NCBI GenBank assembly: GCA_036874045.1
Contig: CM072347.1
Location: 436,501-500,500, forward strand
DNA: 64,000 bases
Direction: 5' to 3'
DNA from: Cymodocea nodosa
Taxonomy: Eukaryota > Streptophyta > Magnoliopsida > Alismatales > Cymodoceaceae
The notes under the pieces are model-generated. The model made no database searches. It saw only the letters and a program-made list of their open reading frames with translations, and had not been told where the DNA came from. Shown one piece after another: positions 26,293 through 39,000 of the stretch (position 1 is its first letter; each line of letters starts with the position of its first letter). A program made the position numbers and the translations under genes.

Positions 26293-29200
26293 ATGGCTTC
26301 CGCTTCTCTCGTCCGAAGCGTCCTGTTCCGGCAATTTTCCTCTTCTTCTTCTTCCAATGCTACTCAACACCACGTTCTTCACGGTTTCTCTATGCCCTGC
26401 CCCATCCACCTGAGGTGGAGGAAGAAGGAGACCGCAAACTCCCGTTTCCAGTCATTACCCTGTATCGGAGCCTCGTCATCAGAAGGTGCGTACAATCAAT
26501 CTTGATATTTTGTTGATTAGATGTGAATGTATCGTTGTTTTGAAACTAATGGTGGCTTATGATGTCTACTGTTCAATCTACAAAATGCATCGCACGGTTC
26601 CAGTAAAAGCTTTCCATCTCTGGTGTCTTTAATTAGGGATATAAACACAAAGTATCGTTGCAACGATATGGAGTATTAAACCGAATCGGATGTGTACGAT
26701 CAAAAAAAATACATGCAATGGTAGGAAGGAAAAGAAGGGAATGTGTAAAAATGATGTTTGAATATTTTTGAACGAGAAATCAAATTAAAATCAAATAAGT
26801 GTTTAAAATATAAAAACAAGAGCAGAGGAAGTGAAGTTCCGATCGGTTGTACCTTCTAGAAATAACAACACACTCTCTGTTCTATACAATTATGTATGTA
26901 TTGGAAAATATCCCAATAATACTACAAAATAAACTGCATAAAATATACCTAGCTTATTTACAAATGCAAGGATTTTAGGCATCAAAATTATGGATGGACC
27001 CTATTTGATCATTACTGTGTGTATTCCGTATTTTACATAGTTACATTAAAGATTTAGATTTACTTTTTATTGATTATATCCTGTATTTTACTGTTAAAAT
27101 TAATTTCAACATATTGAAATTCAGATTATTCAGATGTTAGTTACCATTTACACCCTTTCCTGTAAATGATTGTTGTCAGAATTGTCTCACATTGAAAAAA
27201 AGGAGAGACTTGTCTACTCATTGCTATTTATTTTTGAGTTAGATGTTCATATTAATACTAATGTGATATGAGATACTAATAATAGTCTATTGAGCCTAAG
27301 TTCCCATGTATTCATCTGGTCTAAAAATATGAACATTTGTAATACCTTAAAAAGGTCACAAGTAAATGAAAGTGTTGGAATGGTATTACATTGGAAAAAG
27401 TAGAGACATAATTTGCATATAGAAGGAGATACCTGCCCATATATTCTCAATCAATCTTGAATTGATGCTGTTAGTTACAGTTGGAAATGGCAAGAAAGGT
27501 GTCAAAAGTTATCTTCCATGCGCCCCCTCCCCCCCCAACCAACACACACACAATTTCTGTATATATTTTAGAGATGATGCATGTTTTATAGCCTTTTCAT
27601 CTCTTCATTCTCTTGAGTCTTGACTATCTATTGTGTAACATGGTTCACATCCTTTTTAGGAGTTCCTGATAAAGTTATAGAAGATCCAAAATTTGTTCCT
27701 CTGAATGATGATGATCCAGTTTACGGCCCACCAGTAAGTTTGAATTTCTTCCTTCTTCTAAGGTGTGACATTTTTTTAATGTTTTTTCTCCATTACCATT
27801 GAAATGTATGGTAATATTGCATAAACCATGCAGAAAATTACCTCCTCATCATGCCAATTCACATCTTGATTGATACCATGAATTATATAATGGAAATTTG
27901 TTTAAATATTTACTGATATTAAAATGTTGGATATGTTTTACAATTCAACTATTGAGGTCTGACTGATTAGTCATTCAGTAGTTTTATGTTGTTTATATCA
28001 AATTATTAATATATTAATCTCAATTGTTTTTGGGTTAAATGTCTTGATCATTGGTATCTATAAAATGCTAAGATTTCATTGCTTTAAATTAAAAAATGCA
28101 TGGTATTGGTAATATGAGAATATAATGTTGTAAAATATACCTATAAGCAATTTCCTGTTGCTACTAATAGATATCTCATTAGATTACTTAGTGTGGCTTA
28201 TATCTCATTAGATTACTTTTGACATACTGCTTTATAATATGTTATGTGAGGTTTTCATTCACCTTTAAGGAAATGTATTTGTTTAATTATTAGAGTCCAA
28301 GATTACCTTGTTTTATCATTTGACTCAACTTCAAAATTTTGTAATTTTTATGTTTAGGTTTTGTTGCTGCTAGGATTTGATAAAGATGAAACATCAAAGG
28401 TAGCCACCACATTTTCCATTTTCTGCTTTGACTTTGCCAATGTTGTATCCAATCAAATAAACCTTATCAGTGCAGGTCCAACAATTCTTAAAAGATTTGG
28501 ATGGTGAATTTCTGAAGGTAAGCTTTTTTCTTGTTATTACTCATTTTGCTTGTCCTGTTTATATAATAAAATTGGGGATCATTTACTTGTCAACATAGTA
28601 ATCAAGTTTGTGTTTTGATTATCTTACTGAAATGGTTTTCACCAGCTTATCGGAAAATCATTGATTTTTTTATAGAAGTTCTCAGTCAGAAACTATGGAA
28701 CTGTTTGTCAACAGAGGCAGATGGCACTTCGGCATCTCTGTCTTCTTCTTCTCTTGGATAGTGTCCCATTTCTCAGTTTTAATAATTAAGTCACCAAAGT
28801 AAAAGAAGAGTGGGTATTTTATATTCCCATATATAAGTTCTAAAATTGTATCTTATATTAAAACTATTTGAACCATAGGAAATGGTCTTCATCAGAATGA
28901 ATATTCTCCTAAAGCCTTAATATCTATCATAATGCATGACATTCCTGCTTGATCCTCAAAGCCAATTAGATGTTTGACATGCTTATATATTGTGTAGATT
29001 CATGCATTTTAAAAGACTTGAGATCAGATATCATATTATTAAGATAAATCTTGTCTTATTTGATTTGTTTTCATAGGTCATTCACTGTACTGAAGAGATG
29101 CTTTCACTTTCAGTTTGGGAAGCAATGCACACACAACAATCTGATCTAGAATCTGTGCAGGTACATGGGTCTCATCAACAATGATGTGTTCATGGTTATC

Positions 29201-31169
29201 AATTTTGTGTCAAACTTCAATGAGGTTAAAAAATGACATGTGTTGGTAAAACTTCAACGTATTGGTGATGTGTTGATGGAAAAGAAAAGTGTTGTGTTTA
29301 AATAAAATTATCATGTCAATATTGGTTTCAATGTCATATTGTCAAACTGAAAGAATGACATGTGGTTGACAAAATTTTGCTAATATGTGTTGATGTTTGA
29401 TTCTATTCTCTAAACCTCCAGAGATGTGTGTTTTAGATCCAGTAGATTTGCTTTTTGCACATTTTTGTAACTTAATTGTTTCTTACATGACATAATTAAG
29501 CTTTCCTTTTTTCATGTGATAATGGATATCTGGTATGATGAGGTATCAGAATTAGGATCTTACTGTTGACTTGTGCATGGATTACTAGAGTTTTTGTTTC
29601 ATCAAATGCAATCTACTTTTCCTGGTTATATATGCAACTTGAGTTGAAGACTTTCTCCTAGAAAACAATCAACTCAGTAGTTGTTCCACTTCCTAATTTA
29701 AATATCTTCAATCAAGGTAAAAAGAAATATGAGTGATCCTTTCAATTCTAATTCGATTTCCCCCAGTTGCATTTCGAGGATAAACGCAACTATTCTTCAG
29801 TTGCATTTTTCTCACGCTACTGATGATGAATTCGTTTTTTAATAGGAAACTATAATTAATCATTGATTCCTTTTGAGTCTTTTATCTTATATCCGTAGGT
29901 TGCAGAATCACTTCCAAGAATGTGTATTCTTTCTGGTTTAAGTGGGGAAGAGATGATGATGTTTATTGATGCATTTCCAGAAGCTGGTACGGTGATTTCA
30001 TATTTTATTTCTTTACTATATTATAAATGGAAAATGTTCTTTATCTCAATGTTCCAAGATTTGCTTTGTTTATCTTTCATATAACTATGGTCTGTCAGAA
30101 CTCTATTTAGGGTTATAAACTCTATTTTGAAATTACGAAACTTGTGTTTTCCTTTAAGGTGTATGACAATTGACAAAACATGGATTGTAAGCATAGAGGT
30201 TTTCAAAGATTCTAATTGAAAACATGGATTGTAAGCATCTGGTTGAAATAATTAAGTCGTGCAAAACTATGGCCCTCTCTTTTCTTAATGTGGGATTTCA
30301 AATTACAATATTTACATGCAAATTCCAAATATTTTAGTTTAACTATCAAGATAGAAACCAAATCTAATCCTAAATATCTTGGTTTCAAATATTAAAGGCA
30401 ACAAATTGAGAAGACATGATTGTTGATTACGATATTTACATAAAAATTTGAATTATATTAGTTTACATATTGAGATAGCGTATCTAATTCTAAAAAGTTT
30501 GGTTTACAAATAGAAAAGGCGACAACAGGTCTCATATGCTAAATTAATAGTTCATGGTCATTGACAGACCAAAATTAAGACTGCTACAACCACAAAATGA
30601 AGCTTCTGGGAAACTTTAGCATGCAACTAGTTTTGATTATTGTAGCATTGTAACACAACTGGAGACTGCTCAACAAGTGAAGCATGTATTTAAATTACTT
30701 CAGCAGGAAATGGAGCTGCTTGACTTGTTCCTAATGTCCTGGTTTAACCTTTTTGTTTAGGGAAGGTGTAAAACCACAAAGATATCTCGTGTGCATAGAA
30801 ATGGGCATAACAAGATGATTTATCTTTTTAATATTCCATCCTTTCTCTGTGCATGCTACTTTGTAAACCTAGAATCTTTGTTAAGAAGGAATAAATTGCA
30901 CTTATGTTAATGGAAAAAAATTAGTGTATGTATATTTCCTGCATTCTTGACCTTCAGAATGCTTTTTACCATGCAGGATTTGAACCAGCTGTCTTTGCTG
31001 CTCTTGTTCCTAACAGTGCAAACAAGCTTCTAGAAGAAGTTGTAGAAGAAATTATGGGAGATCACGAGATGATGGTATTCGATAAGATTTCTTCTTTATA
31101 ATGAGATTGTGTGACGTAATAAACTGATGTTGTCTTTCTTCCTGGCAGTCTTCAAGACAATTGGACTGA
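26293..31169 (+). CDS. Plastid-type protein with DUF3783-like C-terminal domain
   Basis: Function unknown. Eight exons: 26293-26485, 27660-27733, 28358-28399, 28476-28517, 29077-29160, 29899-29986, 30977-31074 and 31149-31169, totalling 642 nt (213 residues), all with GT-AG borders and a consistent phase. The first ~60 residues are rich in Ser and Arg with a run of serines, like a plastid or mitochondrial transit peptide. Next come an acidic stretch (PLNDDDPVYGPP) and VLLLLGFDKDETSKVQQFLK. The C-terminal part (RMCILSGLSGEEMMMFIDAF, then EPAVFAALVPNSANK) has the spacing of the DUF3783 domain as I remember it; this link is inference. It ends in SSRQLD. The ATG at 26293 is the first in frame; an upstream extension would need a TTG. 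It has no operon-like partner but shares its upstream region with the thioredoxin-like gene. Confidence 0.82.
27173..27460 (+). repeat. LTR-like repeat pair in intron 1
   Basis: Two related starts, TGTCAGAATTGTCTCACATTG near 27174 and TGTTGGAATGGTATTACATTG near 27371, are each followed by 'aaaaaaaggagaga' or 'aaaaagtagagaca'. This 'TGT..GAAT...CACATTG' opening is common in plant copia LTRs. Decayed and non-coding. Confidence 0.4.
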
Positions 31170-32629
31170 CAATTCAGCACGACTGAAAACCAACCGAAAG
31201 TTTTATTTTATTTTCAACTGTACATATTTATGCACAAGAGTAAGTTCAATTTCCAGGTTGAATAGAAATATGTATATGAATACTTCGGACAGTGAAACTC
31301 CTGATCACAAGTGCCATGCCAGATTTATGTATACTCCTTAAACACTCCCACTTATCTGTACTTTCAAAAACAGGCACCTCCATACCACAAAGAGAATTCC
31401 AAAACCATTCATCATTTCTCTGTATCCATTGTCTCTCGAGGCTCTTTCCAGGTACATCTGTTTCCATGATGGGATCATCATTGCATGAGTTGATTTTTCA
31501 TGTAAATAAATTTCAAATATTTGTTGTACCAAAATAAAAATGACTCACGTTTTATGGGTACTTGAGAACTATTTGCTTAAACAATGTTCTTATACCGTGC
31601 ACTTGGTAACTTCTTGTATGTGATGTAGTCAGATCCAAACATTAAATAAAAAACTATAAAAGGTGTCTACTCATCAGCATTTCCCTTTATCTATGAGAAA
31701 AATCAATATAAATCTACTTTAAACTTGCTTGTAAAAACTACTTGTACCTTTGCCTATATGGTACGTCCCAATACAAAAAACATCAACCATAGGGAAGATA
31801 GAGAAGAAGATAAGCCTACGATTGAAGGAGTGTTGGAATTACAACTTTTTTCAGAAAAATTAGCTTTTAAAAAGTAACGCCGTTTACGATTTTTGATGAT
31901 TTTTTTGTAAACATAAAAATTATAGTGACAGTTTAAAAAATATTAGATAATGTTTTCACAACTTTCCATAAAACTGATTTTTATCAACGTTTTGAAAGAC
32001 GTTGAATTTAACAAAAATGAATACCTTAAACTCATCATATATCGTCCACTTAATGAACCCTTTTCCATCATCTAATCTTATCCATCACTAGCATATCCAA
32101 GTGATCTCAACCCCAGAAAGGCAAATGGCAGGGCCTCATTATTTACAAAGAACGAAATTTTCTTACAGCCGTTCCCTACAATTTGAAAATAGCCAACCCT
32201 ATCCAAATATATGATGATATAAAGCTTGATCAGCTCAAGAAAATGCTTTGGGGGTTCCAACTGAATTTTATTTTGACGACGACTGGAAAGGCATGCAATT
32301 GAAACAAGATCACGATCATAAATCCCTACTTAGCTGATGGTTACATGTGTAAGATGCAGGAGGGGCAATTGAATTAGCATACATCTATACCAAATTACCA
32401 ATGCATTGGAGTTGCAACAAAACTGAGATTTCCCAAAAAGGTTGACGACGAATGGTAAGAAACAACATGCCAAAGTCGATGTTGCAAAGCAGTGAGATGA
32501 GTAGTAGCCCAAATCTCCTCATGGTGTGTTGAGATTCCGTTTGTCGTTATCAATGCTTCATGAATGCATCTGGCAGTGGCTAAGATGCCAAAGCTGCAGT
32601 GGTCCTTCGAATCGTTTGTGTTTGAACAA
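31170..32629. other. Intergenic region between convergent genes
   Basis: Holds the 3' untranslated regions of the DUF3783-like gene (plus) and of KAS III (minus). AT-rich; short reading frames on both strands have no recognisable content. Nothing else seen. Confidence 0.6.
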
Positions 32630-35600
32630 TTAACCCCACCTTAAGATAGCTGAACCCCATGTGACACCAGCTCCAAAGCCAGCAGCAGCAAGAATATGTC
32701 CAGGCTGCACCTTACCACTTCTAACAGCTTCATCCAGTGCAAGAGGAATGGAAGCAGCACTTGTGTTTCCATAATCTGCCAAATTTGATATGACCTTTTC
32801 CTGCGGGATCTGTAAGCGGCTTGCAACTGCATCTATTATCCGCTGGTTTGCCTAAATGGAGAATTTAATATATTCTTCCACTAAGACCAAAGTATACCAT
32901 AAAGATTATTAACAAGAGGAAATGAGGAATTTCTAAATACCTGATGGAGTAGAAGCCAATCGACGTCAGAAGTTGAACAACGAGCTTCTTCAAGTGCAGC
33001 TTCAATGGAAGGTGGCACGCATCGAACAGCAAACCGGAATACTTCCTTACCATTCATGTGTAAACAAGAATATGACGACTTCTTGGGAGGAAATAGTGGC
33101 ACGCCATTATTATTTGAGGTAATATCAGTTTCTTCTGTACGTATAATGGAATTAAGGTGCCTGCATTGGAGAGCAAGATTGCATGATGATGTCATATTGA
33201 ACAGAAGCTAAAGATCAGATTCTGAAAGCAAATGTGTAGAGGTACTTCTGGCCATGTCCATCAGTATGCACATCAAATCCAAGTATGCAATCGTCTTCAA
33301 TATTACAAGCCTGCATAATAACTAGTGACCCGTTACCAGATAAATACATCAAAACAAGAGAGAGAAACGATTGGAAATCAATGTTTGTTTCATAGCCTGC
33401 GATGGATATTTCATCTATTCTAAAATTAAAAGAGCATTTTTGGCAAGATATTAGAAAAATGGTACTCACAAGATTAATGAAATAGAGCACACTGAAAAAT
33501 CGATGCAAATAAAAAATATACTGGAAATAAAACAATTCTCAAGACACCTATATAGTCTTTTTCGAAAAAAAAGGGTGAATCTCATTAATAGAAATTAGTA
33601 AAGATACATCCAAGCTAAAAGAAAAAAGGTTTTCTAAACTAGTACACCAGGGCCGGAGAACAAATAGGCCATTAATTACATATAGTGCAAACCCATATAA
33701 TACAGAACATACATCAAGTAACACTTTCTTTTCACATTTTTATTTCTGTTATGATAGTTTGCATTTCTAATCATTTGTACAGCATGGGAGACAATGGAGT
33801 CGTGTACCTGTACTAACACAGCGCCAGCAGCATCACCAAAGAGAATACATGTACCCCTGTCCGTCCAGTCCACAGTCCGTGAAAGAGCATCAGCACCAAT
33901 GACAATAATATTTTCATAGCCACTACCTATAGTCAAAAATCAGACAAGATGAAACTTGTAAAGGAAAATAATCAACATCATATTCTTCTTAATGACAGGC
34001 AGCCTCGGCAAAGGTACCTACAAAGAAGTTATCTAGGTATGGCAAAACTAGATTTATTTTATGTTCTACACGTAACTCCGATTCAATGATTCCAGAAAAG
34101 AATATGGAAACTTGTAGCTGGTCGTCCAATCACATAATATTTCCAATCCAGACACTTTTTCTTCAAATACGTTAAGTTCCCCGTATGTTTATTTCATGTC
34201 AAACTTCCACCCTATGAAATAAGAGTGTCTTGAATTGGCAAATTCGTTGTAAAGATAAGGTAATCAATGTGATTAGATCTTCAACACTTTGATTTTTTCT
34301 GTAGCTACCATAATCAAACCACATTTTTGTATTTTGGAGCCTGAAAAGGATCATTTTTCATAAAGCAAATGCTTGAGAACAAGCTCATCATATTTTACAT
34401 TGCCTAACATCCCAAGTCAATTCTCTGACCTAATATTAAGTTTTGTGCAAGCCACTCAACTGAGTCCATTCTCTAGCCAAAGATTCCAGTTTTGTGTGCA
34501 TAAAAACTTATACACGACTTTTGTTCACTACCTATCCCATCCTGTGATTGTACCTTTGATATAAGCACTAGCTGTTAAAATTCCACCAAGGAATCCAGAA
34601 CATGCTGCCGTTAAGTCGAATGCGAAAGCATTCTTGCAGCCAAGTTCCCTTTGCACCTGAAAAAAAAACATAAGCTGTGAGAATAGAATATCAAAAACAA
34701 TTATACTACATTTAGAAGATGGTCAAAATGTGTGAATTCTACAAAAATGTATATGACAAATGAATATTATTGAACCAAGTGACAAACAATTGAAAATGAA
34801 AGTTTACAGTGAAGCATAATCTATGCATTTTAGAAAGCTAATGGATGAAGTCAGATTTAGGACTTAACACAAATACTTTCTCACGTAACTAATATCAAAT
34901 TCTCATTCAAAATCCATTATCTACATCTTGGGCCAGATGAATCCTGAAATAGAACATGAATGATAATTCTACTAAAAAAGAAATAAAAATAAGTATCATG
35001 ATTCTACCTGCATGTTAAACTATATCCTACCTAACAAACAGCAATTCTAGATAGAACAGATGGTTATCCAACCACTACAGCATTTGATAAACCAAAGGGT
35101 TCTCCAACCATTACAGGCATTTGACAAAACAAAGGGTTTTTGCATCAATTTCATTTCATTTTGAGAATACAGCACGTTCAAGTTTGTAATGCAACCTACG
35201 TTCTAGATACCAATTTTTAGACATGTTCAATTACCACAGAAAATAGAAACCAGATGAAGCTGGCTGGTTCAACTGGGTTAGAACCAATGGCGTGTAAACC
35301 TACCAGTATGACAAATTATCATTGAACCACTTTAGCAGTTCAGTTGACCAAAACAGTTGCCTAATCAGTTAACCCATGGTCTAAAGTCAAGCTGATTCAA
35401 CGGACAATTTTTTTGAGAAGGTGATAAGGATCTTGTTAAATGATAATAAGAAGAATCCAAAAAGTATTACAAAAGAAAAAATTAAAAAATAGCATATCTG
35501 TGGGTAAGTTCTTGCCCAATCAGAAACCTAAGAGAATTCAAGAACCAAAGCTAAGGAAAGCCAACAATAACTAAGGAGATTAAGAGAGGGATGCTTTGAT

Positions 35601-36026
35601 AAATGAGCTTTTAAACCTTCTTTAAGGTGTTTAGAGGTGATCATTTTGGCTTGCAATTCTAGTCCATGGATGGCATTGAAGGTTGTGGCTGGGGAATATT
35701 TAGGGAGGGGGGGTTTGTACACACGGAATTAGATGAAAAGGAAAAAATTTTCTGTTCAATTCCGTAAGAAGGTTGTTTGTGTATCTATGAAATTCACTTT
35801 AAAGTGAATTTCATCCCTTTAGTAAATCTCGAAATTTGTTTTTCGAGTCCAAAGAGTCAGAAATTAAATTTTATCCCACTCATCATCCCCTCTTCTATGT
35901 CTTCTACTTGTGTACTTGACTTTCGTCAAAGGCTACGATGAAATTGTTGGAGAGAGAGAGAGATGGAGAGAAGGAGAGAGAGAGAGAAGGAGAAAGAGAG
36001 GGGGAGAGAGAGAGAGATGGAGAGGA

Positions 36027-36057
<31 letters not shown>

Positions 36058-39000
36058 GCTCTCTCTAATTACTTCAATTAATTATTTAAAAATTTCATTA
36101 AAAATTAATTTTAATTTCCGTCAAATTCTTGAATTTTAATTTCTGTTAAATTCCTAAATATACACAAATACCTAAATTTTAAATTCTTTCTGTCAAATTC
36201 TAAGTATACAAACCCTCTTTTAGTGTCGAAAGTGTTTATCAAGGCAAAAACACTTCCAAGTGGTTTTTCTCTATCATCTACCGCCTCCAAGATGCTTTAG
36301 AAAAGGAACTCTCTAATCACAATGGTAGGTGGCCATTACCAAGGCACTTCATGGGAGGACTTTTTGAAAGAAAACAACAAAGGTGAATAATATAATAAAA
36401 AAGAAAGAGTACAAACTACAAGAGGGACTATCCAAAAGTTACACCCAGAAACCAAAACAGGAAAATTACTCCAAGTAGGAGTAGCATGGCAAAACATAAA
36501 CTGAAAGACAACAAAAGACCACTAAAAACCAGTGACAAAAACCAAGAGCCAAAGCTTCAGATAGTAGAAGCAAAATCCAGCTAATCAATAAACTTGAGTT
36601 CTATCCTATTTCTTAAAGCAACCACTGATATCCAATCCATCACATCTCCAATATCCTTCCAGCTGATCTTCATGGGAGACTTTAACTGCTTCAAAGCACC
36701 AGCAGAGAAGTCTGGAGGAGGAACCAACACAGAGCAAATGTGTCTTTTTTCTATGTGGATTGAGTTCGATGAGCCTATTGATATTCTGATTGAAGGTCAT
36801 TGATTTACCTGAACGAACCTTTGAAGGGAACCTACACTCACACAGCTGGACAGGTTCCCTGGTGTATAGCAGGTGGGAAGATCTCTTTCCTAGTTGCCAT
36901 TTAATAAGAGGCTTGCAATAGTTTGGTCCTATCATATTCCAATTCTATTGGATTCTCAAAAATTGCTCAATATAGACATTTCGGGATGAAGGCCAGGTGG
37001 TTAGAAAATGCTGAATTTCAAAACCTTATTAAGAATTGTTGGAGCCTGCCAGCTAATAAAACCACTGAAATGGGCAGATTCGCTCTCAAGTTGAAATGGT
37101 CTAAAGCTGAAATTGTGAAGTAGATAAATGAATATATAAAAAGATACAATGAGCTCAAGTGGACCCTTCTTACAGCCATTTGGGAGCTGGACTAAAAAGA
37201 GGAGCAGTGCTTGATTTTGGACAGAGTGAGAGGAGAGAATAAACCACTAATCTGAACTTGAGAATTTAATGGAATTAAGTTGGCAGCAAAAATTTAGGGA
37301 GATTTCCTATAACCAAGGGCCATATTCTGGTGAGGACAGTCATGAAGACCTGCTCATTTTATCAATGCTGGGCGGGCTGCCTTATTTCACTGATTTCCTG
37401 CTTGTATTTCGTTTTTTATTTTCCAAGGGTGCTCCCTAGTACATGGTATGAAACTTATTGTTAAATGAGATTCAACCTACCTTTTATTTCAAAAAATCAA
37501 GGGAGATTTGATTGAGAGAAAAAGACAATAATGTGAAATTTTTCCATAGATGCACTTCCTATAGATGGAAGATCAACTATATCAGCTGCATCCTTATTGA
37601 ATGTCAGATATGGGAGGGGGCTGATGCTAAACATTCTATACTGTCTTATTAAGAGATCTTCAAAAATCATAGTAGATGGCATCCACGTTCTTTTGAGATG
37701 GAAAAAGGAGAAACTCATAAGAATTTAATAAGGGTCATCCAGATTACAAGAGAATCTCAAGCTGGGATTCAGATAATAAAAAAAGCAGCTATAGAAGAAA
37801 CACCCTGACCCAAAGCTTGAAAAATGGTTGGCTGAAAAGATGATGTCCTTCCTTGAGCAGGACCTCTTAATTAAACACCACAGCATTCCGAGCTAATCAG
37901 ATTGACCATAAAACAGAATCAAACATCAGTACCAGCCGGTGTTTAGCCCCAGTCAACTTCCCACTAATTAGGTGGTCAACCCCAGTAAACAAATTCTCCA
38001 TTGACTTGGAATGGACGCTCCCCTTAATCACTTGAAGAGGGAGCTGCTCCCAGACATGTCTAACCACTTGGCAGCTACAGAACAAGGGCTCAACATCCTC
38101 ATCAATGGTACCACAGAGAACACATTTCTGATCAGATGCATCCAACCAAGCACTCCAAGCCTTAGTAGGAAATCTCCAATGTAACACAGTACACAAGAAG
38201 CATTTTATTTTAAGGGACATTTGGCTTTTCTAAGCCATTTGACAAGGCTAACCTCTTCTCCACAGTTGCCAGACATTTTTTTATAGCAAGATTTCACTGT
38301 GAACCCACCATCTTTTGTTGTGGTCCAGGTCAGCACATCTTATGAGTCAGCTGGTGGGCTATGAACACCAAGCTTCTCTGGTAGGATAGCTACCTGCTCA
38401 ATCTCTGAAGGCCTTAGAGATTGGGGATTCCATCAACCATCAGTCCACAAATGAACTTTGCTGCCGTGTCCCACTCATTGATGCCCAGGTTGGAAACCTT
38501 TTCTTCCCATGTTTTCAGAGTGGGAAAAAGAGAACATCACTGCAATTTTTCTGGAGAGGAGATTAAGGTGGCTTTTTTTAGCAAGGCTTGAAAGAAATCT
38601 CTTAGACCAGATGAGCTACCACCATGTTTCTTTCAACCCCATTGGCAAGGACCATATGGAGTTAGTGCAAGAATTCTGGAAGAATTAATGTGGAATATGA
38701 TCCTTTGAATACTAGCTTCACCTTTGTAATTCCTAAGAGTGTAGAAGATGTGAATGATTACTGGTCCATCAGTCTTATGAACACTAATATGAAGATTATT
38801 ACTAAAGTACTCATGAACAATCTGTTAAGGGTGATTGCTAAACTACTGCACCCTTCTCTGTCAGCTTTCATCAAGGGAAGAGCTCTCGCTTCAGCTAAAG
38901 GTCCCATCTTTGTTAACGGTGATCTAGAGGTTAGTTTGCATTTGAACGAGGTGTTAGTCAAGGGGACCCTCTTTCTCATTTTCTTTTTGGGTGCGAATGA

